From Adineta vaga (lineage: Eukaryota > Rotifera): a DNA stretch of 64,000 bases. Below the pieces are notes generated by a model, which saw only the letters and a list, made by a program, of their open reading frames with translations, made no database searches and was not told where the DNA came from. Made by a program: the position numbers and the translations under genes. Position 1 is the stretch's first letter; each line of letters opens with the position of its first letter. Where the stretch lies: contig CP075493.1 in assembly GCA_021613535.1 (NCBI GenBank), positions 6,200,001 through 6,264,000 of the forward strand, read 5' to 3'. Shown one piece after another: positions 51,779-63,910 of the stretch.

Positions 51779-53365
51779 ATGACATCATCATCTTGTTTAA
51801 AGAACTTCGACTGGATTTCTAATTATGGACCATCTTTTGTTGTACCAGCATCGAATTGTGATGTTCTCTATGAACCAAGTGATTTTTTCAAAGAATTGAA
51901 TACAATTTATGCAAATGCAAAAAAACGAATATATATTTCATCACTTTATTTTGGTACTGATCCATATGAATATGAAATGGTAGATGAAATGCTTTCCTCA
52001 ACAATTGAACTGAAAAATCGACTTTTTCTTTTGTGTTTTGTTCTCTTAAGATCGATTCTATTCGAACAGCTGCAAAGGATCCATCTGTTCGTTTGGTTGT
52101 TCTACTCGATTATTTACGTGGTCTTCGAATAGATAATCAGAAAGAAAAGACAACATCGAAATCAATGTTTCTTCCATTATTGGAAGAATTTTCTTCACAA
52201 GTTGATTTCTATCTTTTTCATACACCACTTCTTCATGGTTTCCTACGGAAAATCGTTCCAATGCGATATAATGAATCATGGGGTGTACAACATATGAAAA
52301 TCTATATGGCTGATGATACTTTGATCATAAGTGGGTAAAAAGAACTGATTTTTATTGTTTTCTCCGAAGAAATTCCCATTTTTTTACTAGTGCTAATTTG
52401 AATAAATCATATTTCGATAATCGACAAGACCGATATTTAAAATTGCAAGATTCTCCTGATCTTTGTCAATTTTTTATTGATATTATCGAAACAGTTGCTA
52501 AGCAATCTTTTAAAGTCGAAGTTAATCAACCGGAGCCAATATTCTTAGGTAAAAATCATCCCTATGAAGGTGATAATAATCAATATCGTCTTGATGTTGA
52601 AAATGATCTTACATCTCTAATGAAAACATATCAAATACGTTTTCCAAAACCGCAATCCTTATCTGATGATCAAGCATTGATTGTTCCATTAATACAAATG
52701 GGAATGTTTAATATCAATCATGATCGTGATTTTAACATCTATCTATATTCACATCTACCAATTGAGTCGAAACTTTATCTTGCTACATCTTACTTCAATA
52801 TGACACAAGAATATGCTAAAGAATTAATTGATAATAAACGAAAAGATACAACGATTAGTTTACTAACAGCATCACCACAAGCAAATGGATTTTATGGTAG
52901 TCGCGGAATGAGTCAATATGTTCCGATTGGTTATAGTGAAAATGAACGTGAATTTATTGAAAAAGCAGAAAATAAATGTGCTAATGATGGACAAATTCAA
53001 ATGTTTGAATACTATCGTTCACAATGGACATATCATGCCAAAGGTTTATGGTTGTATGAAAAAGGAAAAGAATATCCTGTATTAACTTGTATTGGTTCAC
53101 CAAATTTCGGTAAAAACGAAACAGTTATTTTTACATTAGATGTGTTGTTGTTTTTTTCTTAGGTGCACGTTCTATTCAACGTGATTTAGAAGCTCAATTA
53201 GCTATTCTAACAAATAACGAAAGTTTACGAATGAAATTACATCGTGAACGTCAACGATTATTTCAATATGGTACGAGTGTTACTGGTGAAACATTCAAAC
53301 AATCATCACGTATTGCACCACTTTGGGGACCATTATTTATGAAAATTTTTCGAAATTTTTTCTAA
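51779..53365 (+). CDS. PGS1: Phosphatidylglycerophosphate synthase (PGS1)
   Basis: PGS1 makes phosphatidylglycerophosphate from CDP-diacylglycerol and glycerol-3-phosphate, the committed step of cardiolipin synthesis in mitochondria. It belongs to the phospholipase D superfamily and has two HKD motifs. The first is VQHMKIYMADDTLIISGANL with SYFDNRQDRY following, and the second is TYHAKGLWLYEKGKEYPVLT with IGSPNFGARSIQRDLEAQLA. FHTPLLHGFLRKIVP, YLATSYFNMTQEY and ASPQANGFYGSRG also match. Length is about 475 residues. The N-terminus (MTSSSCLKNFDWISN) lacks the long mitochondrial presequence of the vertebrate protein, so an upstream exon may be missing. The first intron ends in a normal TTAAG at 52050, but the donor that gives the best alignment (52010) reads CTGAAA instead of GTGAAA. 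A GT at 51980 is an in-frame alternative that drops about ten residues. Confidence 0.92.
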
Positions 53366-55259
53366 AGAAGATTTTTCGATTAATAAAATAATTGTGATTC
53401 TGTTATTCATCACTATTTCATCAAGATTATTTTTTATATATCAGGTATGAATTTGACAAATAAGATTAGAATACATACGATACATTCAGATAAATACATC
53501 ATGCCTAGAATTTCGTATTAATATCCAAAGCAAACACGATTATCAAGGATATTTTCGAGAAAGTACACGTCGAGTTATATTTTGATAAAAGAATTAATTT
53601 TTAATGATCCAATACGAAAAAGTCATGCATGATTATTTGAATGATATGCACGATTGCTTGTATATTGTTCCTAAAGTACTCAGTTGTTCGAGAATGACTT
53701 GAAATTCAGTATCAACATTCTATATTCAACCATAAAACAATCAAACATAAAATGTTTATCTTTTACAATCATCAAAGTAATTAATAGAATAAAATAACAG
53801 CAAATTCAAAGAAAAAACATTCTCTTCTAAAAATAAATTATGATAAACGTATTTGTGGACACGACAAACATTTTCTATTAGTATTTCATCAAATTTCTTT
53901 CTGAATGTGGCGAACGAATAAGAAGAAGAAAAAAAAGGAATTATTCTTTTTTTTTACTCAATCTCTTTCCCGTCAATATTATGAATTGACGAGCAATCTA
54001 TTAGATTCTTATCATTGTAAGTTGTGCTTCTAATCATTACATTTTCTAGAATGTCTAGAGAACATGAGAAACTAATTTGACTGACTGTGTTTTTCTTACG
54101 AACAGGAAAACAAATAATTAACTAAATAGATTACACTAAAAATATCACAGCAAGAAAGAGGCCTTTGAATTGCCAAGGTTATTTCAGAGGACCATCTATT
54201 TACATTCCTGTTCAAATATATGACGAGGTTGGCTGCATAAATGATTGAATACCTTGAATTTCTACTCAAATTTGAATGCATATTAGAATTAAGAGAACAT
54301 TCACATACGAGTATATCAGATCTTCATAATAGAAGGAAAGAACGTTAATTAGTGTAGAGAAAAAGAGAAAGCAAGAAAAAACAGATGCTTTCATTCGATT
54401 CAATGTCGATTTTACAGAAAAAAAAAGGTCGATTCGAATCAATTGAGCATTGATGGTTATTTATTTTATTTTTTACACTTTTCAACTTATCGTCAAGAGT
54501 AAACTACTTGACAGTATAGTTTAAAGAAGCAGATTTGTTTTGAATTTCAGGTATGGTTACTTCTCTCTCTCTCTCGTTTTATTTCATCTACGAATGATGG
54601 AAATCAATAGATGTAGACGATGAGAACTTTGAATATGATCATGTCTAGAATAATGACGAAAGAAAAAAATCAATTAAATAGAAAAGAAATCATACGATTG
54701 AAAACAGTAAACTATTTTACATTTTTCTTTCATCTTGAGTTAAGGTCATTGGAATATATATTTACAATTGTCAAGTAAGGAAAGATATCGGTGAGATTTC
54801 TTCTATTTTTTTTCTTCTTCTTATCTATTTCGAATAACATGACGTAAAAAATAACTGCTTCTTCTTATGTTACGAACTATGGAAGAACAAACATCTTTTT
54901 TTCTTCTACATATGTGTATATATACTTCAAGTTCGTTTGTTAAGAATCAGTGAATAATCAATCCGAGGTATTTTCGAGTTCTTCGGTAATATTATGTTAA
55001 CTGTTTTCGAACAAACAATTTATCATAGAAAACATTGTACATGTAAGTTTTTTAAGAGGATAAAAGCTTGGAGTTTTTATCGATTAATCAAATACAATGT
55101 TTGTCCATAGAAAATCAAATATGGTTGCTTTGTTCTCCTTTTACTTTCCTTTTTTTTATGAAATTATAAAAGAAAAAAGGAAAATAAGTAACAACGTTAC
55201 TTCATCTTCTTATTTCTTTGTCCAACAGTTTTGTTTTCTTTCTTGCTCTTTCATCAATT
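53366..55259. other. 1.9-kb intergenic region, no gene seen
   Basis: AT-rich with several CT and GA tracts (a CT run near 54563-54576). Open frames are short and show no family. A T-rich run ending in CAG at 55227-55228 precedes the next gene's ATG. Confidence 0.5.
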
Positions 55260-56057
55260 ATGGTCGATATTTTATTCAGATCACCGCTAATGAACGTCTT
55301 ATCTCAACCTCTTGTCATTCCAACAACTCATCAACGTCGTCTGATCGGTAGTCCTCGTTCACCCATGTTTCTCAATGCTGCACCTATAGCTGTTAGTAAT
55401 AAAATCAGAGCAATTCAAGCACGTAAAACTCGTATTACACTGATCACATCCGATGCTGTTCATACAGATATTCGTCCGTTAAATTTCAGTTGCAAAAGTG
55501 GTGTAGCAAAATCTCGAACAGATTATTCAGTCGTAACAGCAGAAAAACTAGTTGATCGTAGTAAAGATATTCGTCTCGATCGTATTTCAGCGCGTCAACA
55601 ATCTCGTCCATCTGTTGTGCTAAATACAAATAATAATCAGCCAAATATATTTTGGTCAAATTATCAACAATCAAGCAAATATAATAAACAGAATCCTACG
55701 CAATCAAATTCTACGGCTCGTACACCGCCTGGTCATGAATCAGCGAAAGCAAAATCACCAATGCGTAAAATGCCTGATATTCCTCGACGACAACCTCGTC
55801 AAACATCGATCGATCGACCTGATCCTCTTCTAACAGTCGAAATAAAAGAAAGATCGAAATCTAAACCACAACCAACACGTGCTTCAAGAATTAAATCTCA
55901 TGATAGACTAATTCATCATAATAATATTCGAGCAAATGACAATGAAGAAGATGATGATAACGGTAATAATCCTCTCATGGATGAAGAATTTGAAGAATAT
56001 TTGGAAAAAGCTATTGTGAAATGTGCCGATTGGCTTATTAAATACGTATTTATTTGA
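55260..56057 (+). CDS. Unknown basic protein with acidic C-terminal helix
   Basis: A single-exon frame of about 265 residues that I do not recognise. The start is the first ATG (55260, MVDILFRSPLMNVL), 31 bases after an acceptor-like CAG. The body is basic and disordered, rich in Arg, Lys, Ser and Pro (SPMRKMPDIPRRQPRQTSID), with a NEEDDDNGNN acidic tract. It ends in a compact, probably helical block (DEEFEEYLEKAIVKCADWLI then KYVFI). The ordered C-terminal block after a long basic tail suggests a docking motif with a conserved partner. Codon use matches neighbours, so it is probably a real gene. Confidence 0.6.
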   Translation: MVDILFRSPLMNVLSQPLVIPTTHQRRLIGSPRSPMFLNAAPIAVSNKIRAIQARKTRITLITSDAVHTDIRPLNFSCKSGVAKSRTDYSVVTAEKLVDRSKDIRLDRISARQQSRPSVVLNTNNNQPNIFWSNYQQSSKYNKQNPTQSNSTARTPPGHESAKAKSPMRKMPDIPRRQPRQTSIDRPDPLLTVEIKERSKSKPQPTRASRIKSHDRLIHHNNIRANDNEEDDDNGNNPLMDEEFEEYLEKAIVKCADWLIKYVFI

Positions 56058-56591
56058 GAAAAAAAGAAAGAAAACGTTGATAGAAAAAAAGACGATTGAT
56101 ACATATATTTTTTTTTCCTCTTATGTACATAAACATCGAATTCGATGCATATGCAATATGTGAAATAAAAAAAGACATATTTTCGTTAGGATTTATTACA
56201 ATTCAATCTCGAAAATTATTATTTCGCTTGATGACATACCACACACTACCTGTTGTTTTGCATGATTATAATTGATAAACAGGAGAAAAAACACTATCGT
56301 CAGCTGATCATTGGAGAAGCCTTATCTTTTGTTCTCATCTGTCATGTGTGATGTAACCAGTGACAGAGACAAACTTTGCTCTTGTCCATGGACTTTCGAT
56401 ACAATATTAGTACAAATTTTCGTTTATGATATTCAAAAAGTTCGTTGAGTTTAGAGATTAAACTAACATGAAGAAAGCTCGTGCAATGCCGTCATACATG
56501 AATTAATGAAAGTGTGTACTCTTTAGAATAATCATTGCAAGCAATGTTTTAATAATAAAAACAATACAAATAGAAGAACAAAAGTCAACTG
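56058..56591. other. Convergent spacer, no gene seen
   Basis: Between the 3' ends of the unknown basic protein (+) and TMEM135 (-). It has an AATAAA-type motif near 56163. No gene is visible. Confidence 0.5.
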
Positions 56592-58506
56592 TTATTTTGT
56601 AAGTGGTAATTTATAATTAGGAAAAAGTTTCGTTGAACAAACACCGAAACACTCCATCATTGGTCGGTTTACTTGAGAAAAATGACCACCGGTAAGACGT
56701 TCAAGAAATTTATAATAAGCTGGACGCATTGCTTGTGGTTCAACAAGTGCAGCATGAAAGACAAGTGCTGTCGATAAAGCATAAAGAATCGAATCAAAAT
56801 ACGATAGAAATGGAAGTTTTCCTTGATGAGCATATTTCAAATAGATGGTCTAAAACAAAATAAATCAGTTAGCTATGTCTTTCTTTTTTTTGTTTTGTTT
56901 GAAAACGAACTTCAATTAATTTTGCCATCATATACATCGCTAATGTTGAACTTTTGAAAAATAACATAGAAAATCCAGCTAAATAACCAGCAAGAAGGCC
57001 ATGTTCAGGGCGATCGTATTTAAGAATATTACGCAGTAAACAACTGATTAACTGTATGAAAATAAAATAGATATCGGTAATGAAAGAGTATGTTTTTAAA
57101 TAGAGAAAAAGCAACGTACTCGATAAATTGCTGAGTAAAAGCCAAGAAATTTTCCTAGATTGAAGACATTTCGATTTAATGTAGAGAAAAATAATAACGG
57201 ATGACGAAGAAATCGAAGTGGAGAACTTGTTAAATGTAAAAGTAATTGAATTAACACACCAATAGAAAAACGTTTGGCAAAACCCTAAAATAAAATTGAA
57301 TTTTTCGAAAAAGAATTTAATTAAATTTTCATTTTACCAAAAGAACATGTAGAAAACAATGATATTTGTGTTTACAAATTGGCTGATTTCTATTCTGAAT
57401 CTGTGGCCAATTTTGAACACGTTTTAAATATTTATAAAATAATGCGAAATATATATTGTTCTTTTTCTTTGATATTGGTAATACTTCAGGCTCCTTCGGA
57501 GGCGCACATTCATCTTTACCAATTAGTAATCTTAAATAACGTTGATAGAAAAAACGAATTTAGATCGATTGAAAAACTAATCTTACATATTCATTAGAAT
57601 ACATACTTGATCGTAGAAAATAACAAAGTATTATGTTTATGTTCTGATGTTGTTCTAAAATAATGACAATAATTCATTTCAGTAACATACATTTGCCTTT
57701 CACTTACTTTAGAATATATGTATAGATTGCAGAAGCAACAGAGAATAGAAGTATCTATAATATCAGTATTTTATTTCAATTTTATAGATCAGATAAAAAA
57801 TTTACTTCTCCATTATGTAATGGTGTATATAATTTGCGTTGAACACCCATTTTAAATAAAACTTCAACTGCCTATATATATATATATGAATAGATAGATT
57901 CAGTAGTTCAATCCTTGAATAAAAACCTACTAAATTTGCCATATAAAGAGCTAATGCACCACGTCTAGAAATAGAAGACAAAATCATTTCCGATTAAAAA
58001 TTTTCCTTCAATCAAGTTTACCGTTGTTTACGTTCGATCAGAATAGCAGGAAGAGTACAAAATATTCCATCAATATACAGATTATAGTATCCAATATGAC
58101 CACAAATTCGTCTAAATAAATACTAAACAATCTTCATAATCCTCGTATTAATTATTCATCTTCTATACCGTCCGGCACAACATATAGGCATAAATAAAAA
58201 TCCTTGAATACCTAAAAAAATTGTCGACCGAATTGTATCATAAGTTAATCGAGTCAGGAACTCTCGTAGTTCTTTGAGTGTTTTAATTTTTCGTAATTTG
58301 ATTAATCCTGTAACCTGAAAAGAAAGTTTTTCTTTGACAAAAATCAAACAGTTAACTCTCACTCCATATAGAACACAATAGATTTTAAATGATTCTCGAA
58401 ATGCTGGTTTTGTCAATTCCCATGCAGCTGGTATGCAATTATCATGCCAAGGATGTAAAACTTGATGACATTCATAAGGTAATACAGATCGTGATTGAAC
58501 GGACAT
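56592..58506 (-). CDS. TMEM135: TMEM135 homologue (peroxisomal/mitochondrial membrane protein)
   Basis: TMEM135 is a multi-pass protein tied to peroxisomes, mitochondrial dynamics and lipid handling. The N-terminus has CHQVLHPWHDNCIPAAW, equivalent to the 'CYEIGHTWHPSC' segment. The C-terminal part has two repeated membrane units: HGLLAGYLAGFSMLFFKSST followed by LAMYMMAKLIEVR, then PFLSYFDSILYALSTALVFH, MRPAYYKFLERLTGG and ECFGVCSTKLF. Middle exons (57.1-57.6 kb) include KFLGFYSAIYR-like and a GKDECAPPKEPEV loop. About ten exons with short introns. The ATG at 58506 lies three bases after CAG, a spliced-leader-type acceptor at 58510-58511. It is head to head with the acyl-CoA synthetase gene. 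Confidence 0.85.
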
Positions 58507-59924
58507 GATCTGAAATGTTTTAGATTTATCTTTTTCCTAAATTTTATCAGATTTCAGAAGCACATTGACATTGATAACAGTAGAACACTTCTATTGGTTA
58601 AGAATCGATCAATCATAGAGAGAAAAACTTCGAAATTTTTTTTTTGATTAAATTCAATTCAATGAGAAGAATTCTTAAGTTGTTTTGTTTTGTTTTGATG
58701 CTATAGAAACATTCGCTTTGACTGCGTACTATTCAGATAGTTGCCGCTAGTTGATTGAATATTAAAGAATTTGAACAGTTGAAATGAATGAACAAATAAC
58801 TTTACTATTATATGTGAAGACAGAAACTATTTCGTTTTCTATTATGGTCAAAAGTACAGATTCCAGTTTTTAGTTGGATAAGAAGAGAATAGAAGTAGAT
58901 CAAAATATATCCAGGGAATGTTTCTGTACATATCATCATCGCAGTAAGTACTTCCAATCTGTACATATATGATTGGTATATAGATCGATTTTTTGCTATA
59001 AAATCGATCATAGATAGAGGACGAAATTGCGTCTTTAGAAGTGATTGTCATCGTTAATTATTATAGACATTAATTTATCATTATTTCTTCGAAATATACA
59101 TTGAATAGACGTGAAAATTAGTAATTAACTATATGTTCAAATGAAGGGAGGAGGTCAAAAACAAGTATTTCGATTGGTCCAGAATAATTGAGATGTGCTA
59201 TTCCGTCTTTTGTACATAGAATTAAGTGTATGGAAGTATTTGTCGTTCTCTTCTCTTCTCTCACTCTTTTTCTCTTGTGTTTACAGAAGCAGTAACAGCC
59301 AGGACGATCATTACAGCTACCATTCTATTCACTCGTCTAAAAACAGCGTATTGAATTATTTTCTTGGTTACATATCGGCAGTTGCGTACAAATATCCTTC
59401 AACAAATTTACATCGATTTCTATCGAACAAGAAAAGGTAATTTGATGATTTATATTTCTAATGATTGAATGACTATGTATTAATCTTCACTATCTTTGCT
59501 TTCGACTAATATTTTATCGAATGCGTAGAAAGAAATGCGTCACTATAAAAAAACTAGAAATTAACCAGTGATAGACACGAATAGATTCATCCATTGCGTC
59601 AGCGTACGCATAGTACTACGACGTAAACTGACGTGGTGATGATGAGTCATTGATTTGATTCATAAATAACATAGATATTCTTTTCGTACATTTTAGTCTG
59701 TAATGTATGTCATGCATACATTGAAAAGAAATCAAAAATCCTTTTTCAGTTTTCTTTTCATCCTTTCCATGTTGCTGTAGTAACATTCATCCTTTACTTG
59801 TTTTCGTTATGTCTAAATTGATTTTTACTTTTCAATGTGTTTCTGTTTCTCTTAGTTTGCATCTACACATATTTTTCTGCTTTATTAATTAATCAATTAA
59901 CTAACTAATCACAACCAGTACAAC
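58507..59924. other. Divergent TMEM135-ACSL intergenic region
   Basis: About 1.4 kb shared upstream DNA of two lipid-related genes. It contains one segment with exon-like borders (59287-59436), treated separately. No other gene is visible. Confidence 0.5.
59287..59436 (+). other. Possible orphan or alternative 5' exon upstream of ACSL
   Basis: A strong acceptor (TTGTGTTTACAG) and donor (AAAAG|GTAATT) flank a 150-base segment open in one frame. It encodes a short hydrophobic stretch (SVLNYFLGYISAVAYKY), similar in character to the N-terminal anchor of acyl-CoA synthetases. Its exit phase does not join the next ACSL exons without a stop, so it is either untranslated, part of another transcript, or chance. 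Confidence 0.25.
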
Positions 59925-62900
59925 ATGGACAAAATGTTAACAGAAAATAATCTCTCATCTTCTTTACAGACAACATTAGCTGTTGGTGGTGCTGTTGCAC
60001 TCGTTGCAGGAGCAGTTATTCATCGTCATAAAGATAAATTATCATCATTTCTTGTAGAAAATCTTACAAACGAAGAAATGCATCAACAAATTAATTGGCA
60101 AGAAATGAGTATTTCAGCTAAGGTTAGTAAAACTATGTCAATTGGAAGAAAGAATATTATTCTTCTGATTTTTTGCTAACGGAAGAGAACGATCGTCTAT
60201 CACAGTACATGTCAATAGGGGGTGTGGAGTCTGAATCATTTCTAAATACGAGACATCCATGAGTCATTGAAAAACACTTGAATTTATTTTTAGACACAAG
60301 GATGTTCAGAAGCACGTGTTGCTGCTACACTCGGTTCACGACCATTGATAAGCACCGGTAAATGTGGTAATACAGTATTTACAACATTTTACGAAGGCTT
60401 CAAAAATGGTAAAGAAATTGCGAATAAACGTGGTAAGTTCAATCATTTTTGCTTCTGTATTTTGTTGATCTACGATTTCTGTATTATTAGGAGATGGAAA
60501 ATGTTTGGGATATCGAGTTGATCGTCAATCAGAATATGAATGGGTGACATACGATGCAGTATGTAACAAAATTTAATCCTTTTATTCAACAAAAAGAACT
60601 AATTCGTATCTTGATGATTGTAGACAGAACGTGCAGCTAACGAAATCGGTAGTGGACTTATTCAATTAGGTGAAAAACATGGACAAGATACATTTATTGG
60701 TATCTATGCAACTAATAGTGTTGAAGTAAGATTCTTTTAATTTGATGAAAATCTTTTTAATTTCTTTATTTTGTAGTGGATAACTACAGCAATTGCATGT
60801 CATTTTCATAGTATGATCTATGTACCTCTCTATGATACACTTGGAGAACCAGCTATTGTTCATATTATTAATCAGAGTATGAATATTGTCTTGTGTTTTA
60901 AGTATTATCTTTAATATATTGTTGGTATTTTATAGCTTCATTGAAAACAATTTTCGTTGATAAACCGGAAAATATTTTAATATTACTTAAACTCATTGAT
61001 CAAGTTCCAACATTAAAACGAATTGTATTAACAAAAAAATTAGAAGATGATAAAGAAACTGAAATTAGACAGAAAGCAAAACAAATTGGAATTGAAATCG
61101 TAACATTTAGCGAATTACAAGTACGAAAATTTCTTTGTTCAAAAAAATCAAAATTATATTCTTTGTTTCATCTAGGAACTTGGTCGATCCAAACCAGTTG
61201 CACATCATGTAAGAAAATTATCGAATCGCAAAAGATTTATCTATAGAATTGATTATTTTAGCCACCAAAACCTGATGATATCTTTGAAATTTGTTATACA
61301 AGTGGAACAACAGGTTTACCAAAAGGTGCGATGTTAACAAATAAGAATATTGTCTCGTTGATACAATCAGCAACTGAATTTTTCGTAAGAAAATATTTGA
61401 AAACAAAACCATTCATATGCCGTTTATTTCATTGTTTAGCAACCTGTTTTCGGTGAATTGGAAACATTAATTTCATATTTACCATTGGCTCATTCCTATG
61501 AACAAACCATTGAAGTAAATTTCGAAATGAATTACATGTTCTAAATATATTTGTTTCTTTAGCTTTATTGTTTAAGTAATGGATTCAAAATTGGTTATTA
61601 TATGGGTGATGTTCGTCAATTAGCTGATGATCTTGCTCATTTAAAACCGACGTTAATGCCATGTGTACCACGACTTCTTAATCGAATGGTGAGATATTGA
61701 ATTCAGTGATGAAAGAAGAAGAAAAAAACGATGATATTTTTCACTTTAGTACGATAATATTCAAGCAACTATTCGTCAATTAAGTCCATTGAAACGTTAT
61801 TTATTTCAAATGGCTCTATCAGCAAAAGGAAATGATGTTGATAAACATCGTGTTACGCGTCATATGCTTTGGGATGGTTTAGTTTTGAAACGTATTCAAG
61901 AACGTCTTGGTGGACGAGTGAAATTAATTGTTAGTGGTGCTGCACCATTATCACCATCAATTCTTCAATTTCTCAAACGTGTTTGTGGAGCATATGTTGT
62001 TGAAGGTTATGGTCAAACAGAATGTTGTGGTGTATCAACATGTCAAACATTAGGTGATCCAACTGTTGGAAATATTGGTGTGCCATTACATTGTAATATG
62101 ATTAAATTAGCTGATGTACCTGACATGCAATATTATGCAAAGGATAACGTAGGAGAATTATGTATTAAAGGACCAAATGTATTTAAAGGTTATTATCGAG
62201 ATGAAGAAAAAACACGAGAAGCTATTGATAGTGACGGATGGTTACATACAGGTGATATTGCTAAATGGACAGCGGTAAGAAAACGAAGTTTTATGAGAGA
62301 TTAAAGTAAAATATTTGATGTTTAGACTGGTCAAATTCAAATTGTTGATCGAAAGAAACATATGTTTAAATTAGCTCAAGTATGTAAATATTAACATTGA
62401 ATTCGATGTTATTTCTTATTCTCTTATATTTTAGGGAGAATATGTTGCACCAGAACGTATTGAAAATATTTACATTCATAGTAAATATATTGCTCAAGTA
62501 TTTGTTTATGGCAATGGTTATAAGGTAAAATAGATGAAATGATTTGTTTTGATTCTTTATTGGTATTTTCATTGTCTAGAGTTATACAGTAGCTATTATT
62601 GTACCTGATGCTGAAGTACTTGAAAAATATGCACGAGAAAAGAATATTTCAAGTGATATGACAGAATTATGCAAGAAAAAAGAAATCAAAGATTTAATCG
62701 TTCGTGATATGAAACAATTGGAAAAAGAAAATTCATTGAAAGGTTTCGAAATGGTAAGTTATTTTTATTGCTTGATGAATTGTTCATAGTTAGTTTTGTT
62801 GTACATTTCTAGGTTAAAGATATCTATCTTCATCCAGAACAATTTTCAGTTGAAAACAATCTTTTAACACCAACAATGAAAACTAAACGACCTGAATTAG

Positions 62901-62950
62901 GCAAATATTTTGAAAAAGAAATCGAAGAAATGTATCAAAATATTGAATAA
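59925..62950 (+). CDS. Long-chain acyl-CoA synthetase (ACSL1/5/6 class)
   Basis: This enzyme activates long-chain fatty acids to acyl-CoA with ATP at ER, mitochondrial outer or peroxisomal membranes. An N-terminal hydrophobic anchor is visible ([18 protein letters not shown], about residues 16-33). AMP-binding motifs are intact: [14 protein letters not shown] (P-loop), [63 protein letters not shown] (gate and hinge) and the C-terminal [19 protein letters not shown]. About thirteen exons with short introns, some 690-700 residues as in animals. The ATG at 59925 follows an acceptor-like CAG by six bases. It cannot be assigned to one of ACSL1, ACSL5 or ACSL6 by eye. Confidence 0.95.
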
Positions 62951-63910
62951 GATATTTCTTATACATTTTCTCATCTTTCCAGTCAGATATTGTATTCATC
63001 GAAAATATGAATATCAACTTTTCTTTCTCTTTTGTTTACGTAAAAAATTTTCCATATTTGTTTTATTCCATATATATGTGTGTGTGTGTGTGTGTATTTC
63101 AGGCGATATTATTATTTGCTCATTCTTCTCTAAGTATCATTTGATATGACTACATTGAATCTCGAAATAACTGTTTCTTTACTTTTGTCTTTTGTGTAAT
63201 CAACAGATGATCTTGGAGAATGAACTATGGAGATGTTTTTTTTTGGTTATTTGTTTCTTTATTCTCTTGTTTTTGGTTTTATTCTATGTGTGAGGGTGAT
63301 GTTTTTTTATATTTTTAACGTAACATATATGTTTCATCATGTTTGAAAAAAAATCAAGAAAATAAAATAAAAAAGGGTAACTACCATTTAATTAGATTGA
63401 TGTTGACAAACTCTAAAATGACAGATTCAAACAGACAAGTTTTACTAATTGACTGTAGAAATTGCGTGTTATTCACTTGAATCGGTAGTTGATATTCTTT
63501 AATTTTACATTATTACCATCTGTTTTTCAGTTATATAAAAGCTATTGAAGATCCATTCGAACATTTAAAACTTTTTTTCGATTAATTTTGAAACCTGACG
63601 AGAAACAATTGACAAATATGCAAAAAATTCTCTTAATTCTTTCTTCTACTTCAATGCCATTGATTCGTTTAATTATATAATTGATAGTCATTGTCTATCA
63701 TCAACTGCCATCTATCGTGTCAATGGATATGATTTGTTTGTTTTGAACAGCTGTATTCAAATGTACATTGTTCTTAGACTGAGAACAATATTTTCTCATT
63801 TGATTGATCTTTTCTTCTTTTGAATGGAATTAAATTATTCTTGCTTTTTGATATAATTTAGATAATAGATTCTATTTTTTTTTTGTTTAAACCGGTGTAC
63901 AAAACAGCAA
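62951..63910. other. ACSL downstream region with TG repeat
   Basis: 3' flank of ACSL and 5' flank of the next gene. A TG run lies at 63078-63095, AATAAA-like motifs near 63361-63368. No gene is seen. Confidence 0.5.
63078..63095. repeat. TG microsatellite
   Basis: TG dinucleotide run following a short TA run in the ACSL 3' flank. Confidence 0.8.

Noticed and set aside
54400-54445. GATTCGAATC-like segment considered as a tRNA T-arm
   Set aside because: No matching acceptor, D or anticodon arms around it.
58808-59051. Two overlapping minus-strand ORFs upstream of ACSL
   Set aside because: Different frames of the same AT-rich DNA, no codon bias like the neighbouring genes and no similarity.
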